A DNA stretch of 30,142 nucleotides from JBCBSP01 sp964550935. GTDB lineage: Bacteria; Pseudomonadota; Alphaproteobacteria; Caulobacterales; Maricaulaceae. Made by a program: the position numbers and the translations under genes. Under the pieces are notes generated by a model. The model was not told where the DNA came from and ran no database searches. It saw nothing but the letters and a program-made list of their open reading frames with translations. Where the stretch lies: assembly GCA_964550935.1 (NCBI GenBank), contig CAZKBB010000033.1, forward strand, positions 1 through 30,142, given 5' to 3'. Shown one piece after another: positions 7,587 through 16,747 of this stretch (positions are counted from its first letter, which is position 1; each line of letters opens with the position of its first letter).

Positions 7587-8899
7587 CGCGCCCCTCCCCG
7601 GCTCAGCGTGAACTCGCCGGTGACCCCGCTCGTGGTCTGGCGCGCCCCGCCGTCCTCAATCGAGAGCCCGCGCTCTTGCGCGGCCTGGCGCAGGCGTTCG
7701 AACCCGGCGAAGTCGGCGAAGCGCGCGGTGACCGACAGCGCGCCGCGCTCGGCGTCATAGCGAAGGCCCGTGAGCGAGACCTGATCGACCGCCTCCAGCA
7801 TGGCCGCAAGCCCTGAGACGAGCTCAAGGAAGAGCGTCCCGTCCGCGCCCTCGCCGCCGCCGAGCGCGGCGATCCGCGCAGCGAGCTGGGCGCGCGCGTT
7901 CACCACGCGGGTCACCTCGGGGAACTCGGCGCGGAACGCGTCCTCGCTCGCCTCGCGATAGGCCTGCGCGCGCTGGGCGTAATAGGCGCCCTCCCCGGCG
8001 GTGAGCGCGCTCCAGCCGAGAAGCGCGGCGAGCGCCAGGACGGCGGCGACACGCCAGGGCCGCACCAACTCGGCCCAATCAAGCCCGGAGGCGAGCCCGG
8101 CGCCGAACAGGGCGGGCAGCCGCGCCAGCGCCTCGTCGGAGATCGCCGCGGCGGCGGCGGCGAGATCGGCGCCCGCCTCGCGCTTCAGGGCGATCGGTTC
8201 GGAACTCGGCGCGATCAGATAGGGATCGATCTCAGGGGAGATCAGCAGGCGTTTGGGCTGAACCGCCTGGCCGACCGCAGGCAGGACGGCCGGGGCGAGA
8301 TCACGCTCCATCGCGCCGCACAGGGGCGCGCGCACGCCTTGCGCCTCGCCGGCCGCGCGCGCGGCCATCGCCTCGCCCTGACGAGACAGATCGCCCTCGC
8401 GAGTCTGGAACAGGACGCGCTCGCCATAACCGGCCACGGTCAGGTCCCCGCCATGGCCCGTCATCGCCATCGCGTCCGGCAGGGCGTGCAGCGGCTTCAC
8501 CCCGAGCGCGGCGGCGAAGCCGCGCCAGCGCTGATGGGCGCCGCGATCGGCCGCCAGAACGAGGCGCTCGCCGGTTTCAAGGCGCGGCCCGGTCGCGGTC
8601 TCGGTGTCCTCCACCGCGCCGGCGAGGCGCTCCTCGATGAGATAGGGCGCGGCCTGAGCCGCCTCGCGGTCCGACTTCGCCGGGATCTCGATGAGCGCGG
8701 CGAACACGTCTTCGGCCGGGAGCAGAACCACGGCGCGCTCGGGCCGGTCGGCCGGGTCGAGGCTCGGCGCGCCCCAGGCCTCGCCGGGCGCCAACGTCCC
8801 TTCAGCCGGGTAGCGTCCGTCAGCGCGCGCGAGGACCCAGCGCGCGGGCGCGTCGTCAGGCGCGCTCGCGCCGGGCGGGAAGAGGACGAGCGTCGCCAT
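7583..8899 (-). CDS. gspL: Type II secretion protein GspL
   Basis: This is a 438-residue protein. The N-terminal ~280 residues form the cytoplasmic actin-like domain (AVVLLPAEDVFAALIEIPAKSDREAAQAAPYLIEERLAG is the usual region leading to the 'PYLLEE' motif). A single membrane segment (~284-303) and a periplasmic ferredoxin-like C-terminus (VSLTGLRYDAERGALSVTARFADFAGFERLRQ) follow. GspL recruits the GspE ATPase to the inner membrane and pairs with GspM. ATG 8899 lies three bases after the gspK stop, and the gene overlaps gspM by four bases. Confidence 0.93.
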   Translation of the reverse strand: MATLVLFPPGASAPDDAPARWVLARADGRYPAEGTLAPGEAWGAPSLDPADRPERAVVLLPAEDVFAALIEIPAKSDREAAQAAPYLIEERLAGAVEDTETATGPRLETGERLVLAADRGAHQRWRGFAAALGVKPLHALPDAMAMTGHGGDLTVAGYGERVLFQTREGDLSRQGEAMAARAAGEAQGVRAPLCGAMERDLAPAVLPAVGQAVQPKRLLISPEIDPYLIAPSSEPIALKREAGADLAAAAAAISDEALARLPALFGAGLASGLDWAELVRPWRVAAVLALAALLGWSALTAGEGAYYAQRAQAYREASEDAFRAEFPEVTRVVNARAQLAARIAALGGGEGADGTLFLELVSGLAAMLEAVDQVSLTGLRYDAERGALSVTARFADFAGFERLRQAAQERGLSIEDGGARQTTSGVTGEFTLSRGGAR

Positions 8900-8902
8900 C
8901 GC

Positions 8903-9907
8903 CTAGCCCGCCGCGCCGAAGCGCTGGGTGCGGCGCGACAGCCGCCCGCTGACGCCGAGCTGGGACAGCGTCTCCAGGGTGAAGCGCGACGGGCCGAGGC
9001 GCACCTCGACGTCGATCTCGAACCAGCGCGTGGACAAGGCGACGGACTCCCTCAACCCGGCATCGGGCTGCAGGCGGGCGAGAACGGGGTCGGACCAGAA
9101 ATCCGCGATGTCGTCATAGCCGTTGACGGGACGGCGGAAAAGCACCGTCTCCGCATCGGCCAAGCTGATCTCACCCTCCAGCGCGGCGGCCAGCAGCGGC
9201 GCCTGATCGATCGAGAGCGTGTTCACGTTGACCGGCAGGCGGGCGCGCTCGGGGCGCACGCACAGCCATGGCTGCAAGGCGCGATAGAGCGCGGGCGTCA
9301 TGACGCGAAGCGCGAGCAGCTCCTCAAGCTCGGTGAAGGGCTGGTTCGCGGCGCGATAGGGCGGATCAAACCGGGCGTAGTCGCCGTCCTCCGCGCCGCC
9401 GGGCTCAGGTCGCGTATCGGGATCGATCCAGTCGATGATCTGGGCGCGCAGGTCGGCCGCATCGCCCGGCGCCAGACCCAGCGCGTCGGTCAGCGCCTCG
9501 AACTGGGCGGTGGCGTCCTGACGCGTCAGCGCGCCGGTGTCGGTCTCAAGCGCGGAGGTCTCAGGGACCAGCGTGTTGACGTTGAAACAGTTGTTTCCGT
9601 CGGTGATGGTCCCGGCGAGTGCGCCCCCCTCAATCTCGAAGACCTGGGTTCCTCCCATCACCCACGGATCGGTCGGGCGCATCACCTCGCGGTTTTCCGA
9701 CACCGAGCGCAACAGCACCGTCTCGGCGTAGTCGCGCGCGCCGCGGGCGTGCCAGTAGGCCTGATCGCGCGCGGCCACGTTGGAGGCGCGGTTCAGCGTG
9801 AAGCGCGCCTGATCGACGAGCTCGACCGCGATCACGCTCATCAGCGCGACGATCAGGAGCGCGGAGAGCAGCGCCGTGCCGCGTTCGGTGTCTCGCCTGC
9901 GCCTCAT
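8903..9907 (-). CDS. gspK: Type II secretion minor pseudopilin GspK
   Basis: This is a 334-residue protein. The prepilin leader MRRRRDTERG is followed by TALLSALLIVALMSVIAVEL. Position +5 is not glutamate, which is the known peculiarity of GspK. The large alpha-helical insert contains the conserved stretch CFNVNTLVPET and, later, LPVNVNTLSIDQAPLLAAALEGEIS, both typical of GspK (helix-hairpin-like regions). GspK sits at the tip of the pseudopilus with GspI and GspJ. The ATG overlaps the gspJ stop (ATGA). Confidence 0.95.
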   Translation of the reverse strand: MRRRRDTERGTALLSALLIVALMSVIAVELVDQARFTLNRASNVAARDQAYWHARGARDYAETVLLRSVSENREVMRPTDPWVMGGTQVFEIEGGALAGTITDGNNCFNVNTLVPETSALETDTGALTRQDATAQFEALTDALGLAPGDAADLRAQIIDWIDPDTRPEPGGAEDGDYARFDPPYRAANQPFTELEELLALRVMTPALYRALQPWLCVRPERARLPVNVNTLSIDQAPLLAAALEGEISLADAETVLFRRPVNGYDDIADFWSDPVLARLQPDAGLRESVALSTRWFEIDVEVRLGPSRFTLETLSQLGVSGRLSRRTQRFGAAG

Positions 9908-10581
9908 CGGCCTTGCTCCGAGGCCGGGGTGAGAACGAGATGCTCGACCGGCCCGACGCCGTCGAGCACGTAGCTCAAGCGCACCGCGCGCGGGGGCAGG
10001 CTCGGGCGTTCCTCATCGCCGGAGGGCGCGATGAAGGCGTCCGAGCGCCACGTCCCGCCGAGCAGGAATTCCAGCTCCACCGCGCTGACGCCCTGGAGGA
10101 CCTCCAGCGCCCGGGCCTCGCTGGCGCGCGCAAGATCGGGATAGGCCCAGGCCACGCGCTGCAGCGTGTCGCCGTCGAGCCGCCAGGCCACGCGCTGCAG
10201 CGTGGAGCGCGGACGCGCCGCGCCCGGATTGGCCCAGCCGCGCCGGGTCAGCACGAGGATGTCGCGCGCCTGGCCCGAGCGCGCCAGGCTCAACGGATCG
10301 GCCCCGTCCGCGTCGCCGGCGAAGACATACGGCTGCGCTGAGCCGTCCGCGCGCCGTGCCGGGCGCATGACGAGCTGGCCCAGATCTTCGCGCAGAAGCG
10401 CGCGCACGCGCTCCACCGCCTGAGCCTCTTCCAGCGCGGCCTCCTGCAGCGCCTTGGCGCGCAGCGAGGTGGTCAGGAGCCCGGTTCCGAGCCCGGCCGC
10501 GACGGCGAAGATCAGCACCGAGACCAGCACCTCCACGAGCGTGAAGCCGGCCTCGCGGTCGCAGTCGCGCGCGCGGGTCAC
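9904..10581 (-). CDS. gspJ: Type II secretion minor pseudopilin GspJ
   Basis: This is a 225-residue protein starting at GTG 10581, which overlaps the gspI stop (GTGA). The short leader ends in REAG, followed by FTLVEVLVSVLIFAVAAGLG, a perfect class III signal with Glu at +5. The rest is the beta-rich GspJ fold (ILVLTRRGWANPGAARPRSTLQRVAWRLDGDTLQRVAW). The phrase LQRVAW occurs twice 11 residues apart, from a small duplication in the DNA near 10150-10205. The in-frame ATG further upstream is rejected because it lies inside gspI. Confidence 0.94.
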   Translation of the reverse strand: MTRARDCDREAGFTLVEVLVSVLIFAVAAGLGTGLLTTSLRAKALQEAALEEAQAVERVRALLREDLGQLVMRPARRADGSAQPYVFAGDADGADPLSLARSGQARDILVLTRRGWANPGAARPRSTLQRVAWRLDGDTLQRVAWAYPDLARASEARALEVLQGVSAVELEFLLGGTWRSDAFIAPSGDEERPSLPPRAVRLSYVLDGVGPVEHLVLTPASEQGR

Positions 10582-10964
10582 GAGCCGTCCATCCGGCGGA
10601 AGGTGATCCGCTCGGCGAGCAGGCGCTCGGCTTCCTCGTCCCACACGCCCAGGACCACGCGGCGCAGCTGAGGATCGCTCGTCTCGAAGGTCTTGATGCG
10701 CCAGGCGTAGGTCCGCCCGGCGAGTTCGTAGACGCCCTCGTCTTCAGCGATCCCGCGCTGGGCGGTTGCGTCCAGCACGGCCTGGTTCATCAGGTTTTCA
10801 GCCGCCGAGCGCGCCAGGGCGGACTCGCGCGCCAGCCCGGCCGCGCGCCCCGACTGGGTCACCGCGTTCATGAGGGCGAGCCCTGCGATCGCCAGCACCG
10901 CGAGCGCGGCGAGCATCTCCACCAGCGAGAAGCCGGCGTCGGCGCCGGGCCGGGGCGCGGTCAT
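10578..10964 (-). CDS. gspI: Type II secretion minor pseudopilin GspI
   Basis: This is a 128-residue protein. The leader MTAPRPGADAG is followed by FSLVEMLAALAVLAIAGLAL, and then the GspI pattern ARSAAENLMNQAVLDA and TYAWRIKTFETSDPQLRRVVLGVWDE. ATG 10964 overlaps the gspH stop as TGATG; a TTG directly before it is in frame, but the ATG is preferred. GspI nucleates the pseudopilus tip complex with GspJ and GspK. Confidence 0.94.
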   Translation of the reverse strand: MTAPRPGADAGFSLVEMLAALAVLAIAGLALMNAVTQSGRAAGLARESALARSAAENLMNQAVLDATAQRGIAEDEGVYELAGRTYAWRIKTFETSDPQLRRVVLGVWDEEAERLLAERITFRRMDGS

Positions 10965-11482
10965 CAACCGGTCTCCGGATCGGGCAGGCGGATCGCGCCG
11001 TCCGGCTCGCGCCGGATCGTGCGCGCGGTCTCGCGGCCCTGGATCACGTAGACGAAGGGCGCGTCGAATCCGGTGGGGTCGAACCAGATCTCAGGGGCGA
11101 GTGGAGCGTCTTCGTCGGCGGTGAAGCCCTCGCGCACTGCGGGCGCGTCCTGACGATAGATCGAGAGCGCTTCAGGCAGTCGGCGGGGTTTGAGCGCCGG
11201 GTCGCCCGGCAAGGTCGCCCAGGCCGCGTCGCGGAAGACCAGAAAGGCGTAGCCGGCGCCGTCCGCGTCCGCGACGAAGCCGATCATTCCGCCCGTGGTC
11301 AACGCACGCTCGCGCGCGGCGTCGAAGCGCGCGGCGAGGCGCTCGGCCTCCTCCTGGGCCGGGCTCGGCCAGCGCGGCGCGGCCAGCATCACCGCCAGCG
11401 AGACCAGCGCAATCACCGAGATCGCCACCAGCGTCTCCACCAGCGAAAGCCCGGTTTCTCTATCGCGGAGCTGTGCGGACAT
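10964..11482 (-). CDS. gspH: Type II secretion minor pseudopilin GspH
   Basis: This is a 172-residue protein. The leader MSAQLRDRETG is followed by LSLVETLVAISVIALVSLAVML (Glu at +5). The C-terminal beta part holds EIWFDPTGFDAPFVYVIQG, the typical GspH 'FxPxG' region. ATG 11482 is preferred over the in-frame GTG 11500 because GGGCGAGG lies just before it. The gene sits between gspG and gspI, and its stop overlaps the gspI start. Confidence 0.92.
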   Translation of the reverse strand: MSAQLRDRETGLSLVETLVAISVIALVSLAVMLAAPRWPSPAQEEAERLAARFDAARERALTTGGMIGFVADADGAGYAFLVFRDAAWATLPGDPALKPRRLPEALSIYRQDAPAVREGFTADEDAPLAPEIWFDPTGFDAPFVYVIQGRETARTIRREPDGAIRLPDPETG

Positions 11483-11503
11483 GGCCTCGCCCGGCGTCAC
11501 CGA

Positions 11504-11974
11504 CTAGCGCGCCTCGTCGCTCTCCCAGTTGCCGATGTCGGCGTCGTTCCCCTCGCCGCCGATCTCGCCGTCCGCGCCGAGCGAATAGATGTCGAAGCGG
11601 CCGTGCTCGCCGGGCTGGAGATACTGATAGGCATTGCCCCAGGGATCGTCGGGCAGGCGGTTTATGAAGCCGCCTTCGGGATAGCGCGCGGCCAGGCGCG
11701 GCTCGGTCGGCTCGGTCACCAGCGCCTCCAGACCCGCCTCGGTGGAGGGCAGGGTCTGCATCTGGAGCTGGTACATCTCCAGCGCGGCTTCGAGCTGGCC
11801 GATATCGGCGCGCGCCTTCTCCACCATGGCGCGCTCCTGGCTCGGCAGGACGTTCAGCACCACGATCGTGGCCAGAAGCCCGATAATGACGATCGTCACC
11901 ATCAGCTCGGTGAGCGTGAAGCCGGCCTCGCGCGAGGCCTGGCGAGCGGTTTGGGTGTTGCGGTCTTGGGTCAT
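11504..11974 (-). CDS. gspG: Type II secretion major pseudopilin GspG
   Basis: This is a 156-residue protein. An 18-residue leader ending REAG is followed by FTLTELMVTIVIIGLLATIVVLNV, and then the highly conserved GspG body: KARADIGQLEAALEMYQLQ, LPSTEAGLEALV, LPDDPWGNAYQYLQPGEHG, and the C-terminal calcium-loop region YSLGADGEIGGEGNDADIGNW. It polymerises into the pseudopilus after cleavage. It lies 19 nt downstream of gspF and 21 nt upstream of gspH. Confidence 0.97.
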   Translation of the reverse strand: MTQDRNTQTARQASREAGFTLTELMVTIVIIGLLATIVVLNVLPSQERAMVEKARADIGQLEAALEMYQLQMQTLPSTEAGLEALVTEPTEPRLAARYPEGGFINRLPDDPWGNAYQYLQPGEHGRFDIYSLGADGEIGGEGNDADIGNWESDEAR

Positions 11975-11993
11975 CGTCTTCCTCGCGCCCGGA

Positions 11994-13220
11994 TCAGCCG
12001 AGCGCCATCGTGTTCAGCTGCAGGATGGGCAGTAGGATCGACAGAATGATCGCGGCGACGATCGCGCCCATCACGATGATCACGCCGGGCTCCAGAAGCG
12101 CCAGGAGCGCGGAGAGCGTGGCGTCCACCTCCGCCTCCAGACTGTCGGCGGCGCGGGTGAACATCTCGTCGAGCCGACCCGAGCGCTCGCCCGCGGCCAC
12201 CATGTATAGCATGAGCGGGGGAAACCAGCGCGTGGCCTTGAGCGCGTCCGACAGCCCGCGCCCGGTCTCGACCTCTTCGATGGCCGAGGCCAGGCGCGCC
12301 TGGAACACGGCGTTGCCCGAGGCGCGGCGCGCGCTCTTCAAAGCGTCGGTGAGCACCGCGCCCGACGCGATGAGAATGCCCATCGTGCGCGCGAAGCGGG
12401 CGCTTTCGATCTTGCGCGCGAACCCGCCGAGCGCGGGCGCGCGCAGCAGCGACGCGTCCAGGGCGCGCTTCACTTCGGGCCGCTTGGAAAGCTGAATGAC
12501 GGCCAGCACGGCGGCGGCGATCGCCAGAAGCAGCCAGATCCAGGCCGCCTGCAGAAAGCCCGACAGCGCGATCATGATCTGGGTGATCATGGGCAGCTCG
12601 ATCCCCATGGAGCCGAACTGCTCAGCGATGCGCGGCACGATGAAGACCATCAAAACCCCGATCACCGCGAGCGCGACGATCCCGAGCGCGCTCGGATAGA
12701 TCAGCGCCACGCCGATCCGGCGCTTCAGCGCGGCGGTCTTCTCAAGGTAGTCGGCCAGGCGCTCCAGAACGGCCGACAGCCCGCCCGCGCTCTCCCCGGC
12801 CGCGATCATGGCGCGGTAGACGCCGGGGAAGCTCTCCGGATAGCCCGCCATCGCCTCGCTCAAGCGCTCGCCCTCGGTGACGCGGCCGCGCACGTTCAAG
12901 AGCACGCGCCGGGCGGCCGGATCGTCGGCCTGGTTCGCCACCATGCCCACCGCCTCCTCCACCGGCATGCCCGCATCGACGAGCGTGGCGAGCTGGCGGG
13001 TCACGGCGGTGAGCGACTTCTCGTCGAGCGTGGGGCCGGAGAACAGCCCGTCGAGCGAGAAGCCCACGGGTGCGCCGCGCCGGTCCGCGCGCGAGACCTT
13101 CAGGGGTGCGAGCTTGCGCCGGCGCAGCTCGCGGCGCGCGGCGGCTTCTGAGTCCGCCGACAAAAGCCCCTTCGCGCGCTTGCCGGCGAGATCGAGCGCC
13201 TCGTACTCAAACGCCGGCAT
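11994..13220 (-). CDS. gspF: Type II secretion inner-membrane platform protein GspF
   Basis: This is a 408-residue protein beginning MPAFEYEALDLAGKRAKGLLSADS, the classical GspF N-terminus. Two repeated cytoplasmic helical domains (LATLVDAGMPVEEAV ~85-99; MGILIASGAVLTDAL ~281-295) and three membrane segments (~174-196, ~226-243, ~378-400) are present. VMGAIVAAIILSILLPIL near the end is diagnostic. GspF transmits motor action from GspE to the pseudopilus. It overlaps gspE by 14 bases. Confidence 0.97.
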   Translation of the reverse strand: MPAFEYEALDLAGKRAKGLLSADSEAAARRELRRRKLAPLKVSRADRRGAPVGFSLDGLFSGPTLDEKSLTAVTRQLATLVDAGMPVEEAVGMVANQADDPAARRVLLNVRGRVTEGERLSEAMAGYPESFPGVYRAMIAAGESAGGLSAVLERLADYLEKTAALKRRIGVALIYPSALGIVALAVIGVLMVFIVPRIAEQFGSMGIELPMITQIMIALSGFLQAAWIWLLLAIAAAVLAVIQLSKRPEVKRALDASLLRAPALGGFARKIESARFARTMGILIASGAVLTDALKSARRASGNAVFQARLASAIEEVETGRGLSDALKATRWFPPLMLYMVAAGERSGRLDEMFTRAADSLEAEVDATLSALLALLEPGVIIVMGAIVAAIILSILLPILQLNTMALG

Positions 13221-14700
13221 CGCGCTCGCTCTCCTCGCGGCAGACCCGCATCACCTCGGCCAGGCTCGTCACGCCCTCGCGCGCCAGCTTCACCCCGGCC
13301 TGATAGAGCGTGTCGCGGCGCTGGAAGGCGCGCCGCGCGATGTCGGCCTCGCGCGCGTCGTCATGGATGAGGGTGCGGATCGCATCGTCGATCACGACGA
13401 GCTCGTAGACCCCGCGGCGGCCGGAATAGCCGAGCCCCTTGCAGTGCCCGCAGCCGACCGGGCGATGAAGCGTCGCCTCCTCGCCGTCGGACAGGCCCAG
13501 AAGTCGGCGTTCGGCCTCGTCTGGGGCATAGGCCTCCTTGCAGTGCGGGCACAGCCGCCGGACCAGGCGCTGGGCCACGATCGCGGACACGGTGGAGGCC
13601 AGAAGATAGCTCTCCACGCCCATGTCTCGCAGGCGCGCGATGGCCGCGACGGCCGAGTTGGTGTGCACGGTCGACAGGACCAGGTGGCCGGTCAGGCTCG
13701 CCTGAACGGCGATCTCGGCGGTCTCCCGGTCGCGGATCTCGCCGACCATGACCACGTCCGGGTCCTGGCGCAGGATGGCGCGCAGGCCCGCCGCGAACGT
13801 CATCCCCACCTTGGCGTTGACTTGGGTCTGGCCGATGCCGGGCACGGCGTACTCGACCGGATCCTCCACGGTGAGGATGTTGCGGGTCTGGTCGTTCAGA
13901 AGGTTCAGGCCCGCATAGAGCGTCGTGGTCTTGCCCGAGCCCGTGGGGCCGGTCACCAGGATCACGCCGTTCGGCTGGGACAGAGCCTTCTTGAAGTCAG
14001 CCAGGGTCTCGGCGCCCATGCCGAGCTCGTCCATGGAGAAGCGCGCGCTCTCCTTGTCCAGCAGGCGCAGAACGACCCGCTCCCCGCCGCGGCTCGGCAG
14101 GGTGGAGACGCGCACGTCTATGCCCTTGCCGCCCAGGGTGAGGGTGAGCCGGCCGTCCTGGGGCACGCGCTTTTCCGCGATGTCCAGGCGCGCCATGACC
14201 TTGATGCGGCTGACCAGCGGAGCGGCGAGGCGCGGGCTGAGGCTCGCGGTCTCCTGCAACACGCCGTCGATGCGGAAGCGCACCGCCACCCGGTCCTCGA
14301 ACGGCTCCACATGGACGTCGGACGCCGACAGGCGCACCGCTTCGGCGATGAGCCCGTTGATCAGCCGGATGATCGGCGCGTCCGAGGCCGCGTCGAGCAG
14401 GTCCTCGGTCTTGGGCATCTCGTCGATCAGCCGCGACAGGCTTTCGTCCCCGGCGCCGGCCTCCTCGTCCAGCCCGCCGTCGAGCCCGTCATAGGCGTAG
14501 ATCTCAGACAGCGCCCGGTCGAACTCGCGCGGCTCGCAATAACTCACCGGATAGGCGCGGCCCGCCGCGCGGCGCGCCTCCATGAGCGCCAGCGGATCGG
14601 CGCCGGTGCGCAACAGGAAGACGCGCGCCTGCTCAGGTCCGCCGAGCGCGACGCCGTGCTCGCGGGCGAAGGCGTAGGCGATGGGGCTCGGCTCGCTCAT
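13207..14700 (-). CDS. gspE: Type II secretion ATPase GspE
   Basis: This is a 497-residue secretion ATPase. The N1E/N2E region (1-~110) is followed by SASDVHVEP (~125) and Walker A GPTGSGKTTT (251-260). Next come the Asp box ILTVEDPVEY, Walker B RQDPDVVMVGEIRD (~311-324) and the His box TGHLVLSTVHTN. A zinc-binding tetracysteine (CPHC 384/387 and CGHC 417/420) marks the C-domain and separates GspE from PilT-like proteins. The gene starts 58 bases after the gspD stop, the largest gap inside the operon. Confidence 0.97.
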   Translation of the reverse strand: MSEPSPIAYAFAREHGVALGGPEQARVFLLRTGADPLALMEARRAAGRAYPVSYCEPREFDRALSEIYAYDGLDGGLDEEAGAGDESLSRLIDEMPKTEDLLDAASDAPIIRLINGLIAEAVRLSASDVHVEPFEDRVAVRFRIDGVLQETASLSPRLAAPLVSRIKVMARLDIAEKRVPQDGRLTLTLGGKGIDVRVSTLPSRGGERVVLRLLDKESARFSMDELGMGAETLADFKKALSQPNGVILVTGPTGSGKTTTLYAGLNLLNDQTRNILTVEDPVEYAVPGIGQTQVNAKVGMTFAAGLRAILRQDPDVVMVGEIRDRETAEIAVQASLTGHLVLSTVHTNSAVAAIARLRDMGVESYLLASTVSAIVAQRLVRRLCPHCKEAYAPDEAERRLLGLSDGEEATLHRPVGCGHCKGLGYSGRRGVYELVVIDDAIRTLIHDDAREADIARRAFQRRDTLYQAGVKLAREGVTSLAEVMRVCREESERDAGV

Positions 14701-14758
14701 GATCTCGCCGGCGCGTGCGCGCCGTCATCCTGTCCGGCCGGGTGGAGGCGCGCTCGCG

Positions 14759-16747
14759 TCACTGCTGCGGCTGCGCCTCCGGCGCGGCGTTCATCATCTC
14801 CACGATGTCTTCAAGGCTCGAGCCGCCCCCGCGCGTGGCGCGGCGCTGCTCGCCGGCGATGAAGTCGTAATTGCGCCGGGTCACCGCGCGCGCGTCCTCG
14901 GCCGAACGCACGATGGTGGGGCGGATGAACACCATCAGATTGCGCCGCTGCTGTGAGCGGCTTTCATTGCGGAACAGACGCCCCACCGCGGGGATGCGGC
15001 TGAGCCCCGGCACCGCGTCGTCGGCGTATTGCTCGTCGCGCTCGATCAGCCCGCCGAGCACGACGATCTCGCCGTCGTCGGCGAGCGCGGTCGTCTGAAT
15101 CTCGCGGGTGTTGGTTATCAGCTCCACGAAGTCCCCGCCCACCGGCCCGGCCACCGAGGAGACCTCCTGGCGGATATAGAGCCGGATCGTGTCGCCCTCG
15201 TTGATCTGCGGGCGGACCTCCAGCTGGACGCCCACGTCCTGACGCTCGATCGTGCGGAACGGGTTGGAGTTGTTCGAGCCCAGCGCCTCGCCGGTGGTGA
15301 TCGGGATCTCCTGACCGACGATGATCGAGGCCTGCTCGTTATCCACCGTCAGGATCGAAGGCGTGGAGAGCACGTTGGAGTCGGTGTCGGCCTGCAGCGC
15401 GTTCAAGATCACGCCGAACAGATTGCCGTCATCGTCCTGACCGCCCACGCCCAGAAGCCCGCCGCGCGTGCCCAGAAGCGAGGACAGGGCGAGCTGCTGC
15501 AGGTTGATGTCGCTCGAGGCGTCGTCGTCGCCGGTTCCCGTCTCGGTCAGAGCGCCGGTCAAGGCGAGGAGATCGGGCTGCACCGAGCCTGCGCCGAAGC
15601 GCGTCGTGGCGAAGGGGGTGGCGTCGTCGCCGTCCCCGGCGACCACGAACTGCACGCCGAGATCGCGAGCGGTGGTGTCGGAGACCTCCACGATGATCGC
15701 CTCGACCAGCACCTGCGGGCGGCGCACGTCGAGCCGGCCGATGACCAGCTCGAGCTCGCGCAGCATGTCCGGCTCACCGTTCATGATGATCGCGTTGGTT
15801 GGCGCGTGGAAGCCGATCGTCATGCGGCGTCCGCCCTGCCCTTCATCGGGGGCTATGGCCCCGGAGAAGCTTTCGAGGATGGGCAGGACGCCCTCGCCGT
15901 CGGCGTGGTTCAGGTAGACCACGCGGAAGGTCTGGCTCGACCTGCTGACGGCGTCAACGCGCCGGATGAGCGACATCAGGCGCGCCACCTCGTCGGGCTC
16001 GCCGCGCAGGAGGATGGAGTTCGAGGCCGGCACCGGGGCGATGCTCGCGGGGGCGCGGGCGCCGTCTTCGCGCGTCCCCGAGCCGCCACGCATGCGCTGG
16101 ATGATGCCCGCCATTTCGTCGGCCGACACGTTCTCAAGCGTTACGATCTCCACCACCGAGGTGTCGGTGTCGAGCTCGGCGAGGACCCGCTCCATGCCGC
16201 GGATGTTCGAGGCGTAGTCGACCATCACGATGAGGTTGCCGCTCTCGGCTGCGTTGACCGCGCCGGAGACCGACACCATCGGCCCCAGAGTGCGGATCGC
16301 CTCGCGTGCGGAAACGTTGTCCAGGCGCACCACCGAGGTCATGAACACGTCGCCCTCGTCGGCGCGGTTGACCGGCGCGCCCGCGCGCGCGCCGTCGGCC
16401 TCGGGCAGGATCTGGTAGACGCCCGGCGCGGTGCGCACCGCGGCGTAGCCCTGGGTGCGTAGCGTGGCGAGGAAGACCTGAAAGACCTCCTCGGAGGTCA
16501 GCGCGTTTTGCGACGTGATCGTCACCACGCCGCGCACCTCGGAGTCCACAATGAAGGTGTGGCCCGTCACGATCGAGACGTCGTCGATGAAGGCCTGGAT
16601 GTCGGCGCCGCGGAAGTTGAGGGTGTGCTCCTGGGCGTGGGCCGGGAAGCCGCGCGGTGCAGGCAGGCCGGTGAGCGCGCCCGTCACAGCGGCAGCGAAA
16701 GCGGCGAGTGCGGCGAGCGGCGCGCGCAAGGCTCGGGTCGGGGTCAT
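14759..16747 (-). CDS. gspD: Type II secretion outer-membrane secretin GspD
   Basis: This is a 662-residue protein with an N-terminal signal peptide ending AHAQ. The N0 domain (EHTLNFRGADIQAFIDDVSIVTGHTFIVD) and N1-N3 repeats (VVRLDNVSAREAIRTLGPMV; VEIVTLENVSADEMAGIIQRM; FRVVYLNHADGEGVLPILESF) come next. The secretin channel domain contains VLSTPSILTVDNEQASIIVGQEIP and VPGLSRIPAVGRLFRNESRSQQRRNLMVFIRPTIVR. The C-terminal S-domain is short (~40 residues), so pilotin use is uncertain. It overlaps gspC by four bases. Confidence 0.97.
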   Translation of the reverse strand: MTPTRALRAPLAALAAFAAAVTGALTGLPAPRGFPAHAQEHTLNFRGADIQAFIDDVSIVTGHTFIVDSEVRGVVTITSQNALTSEEVFQVFLATLRTQGYAAVRTAPGVYQILPEADGARAGAPVNRADEGDVFMTSVVRLDNVSAREAIRTLGPMVSVSGAVNAAESGNLIVMVDYASNIRGMERVLAELDTDTSVVEIVTLENVSADEMAGIIQRMRGGSGTREDGARAPASIAPVPASNSILLRGEPDEVARLMSLIRRVDAVSRSSQTFRVVYLNHADGEGVLPILESFSGAIAPDEGQGGRRMTIGFHAPTNAIIMNGEPDMLRELELVIGRLDVRRPQVLVEAIIVEVSDTTARDLGVQFVVAGDGDDATPFATTRFGAGSVQPDLLALTGALTETGTGDDDASSDINLQQLALSSLLGTRGGLLGVGGQDDDGNLFGVILNALQADTDSNVLSTPSILTVDNEQASIIVGQEIPITTGEALGSNNSNPFRTIERQDVGVQLEVRPQINEGDTIRLYIRQEVSSVAGPVGGDFVELITNTREIQTTALADDGEIVVLGGLIERDEQYADDAVPGLSRIPAVGRLFRNESRSQQRRNLMVFIRPTIVRSAEDARAVTRRNYDFIAGEQRRATRGGGSSLEDIVEMMNAAPEAQPQQ

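Noticed and set aside
8339..9973. 544-codon open frame on the plus strand
   Set aside because: Antisense to gspK and gspL; its composition is non-protein-like.
10155..10206. Short repeat in gspJ as a mobile or regulatory repeat
   Set aside because: It is a small coding duplication (LQRVAW twice) within the structural part of GspJ and is not found elsewhere in the window.
12877..14862. 661-codon open frame on the plus strand
   Set aside because: Antisense to gspE and gspF, whose Walker, tetracysteine and membrane motifs are unmistakable. High GC leaves few stops on the other strand.
15029..16462. 477-codon open frame on the plus strand
   Set aside because: Antisense to the secretin gene, with no recognisable motif.
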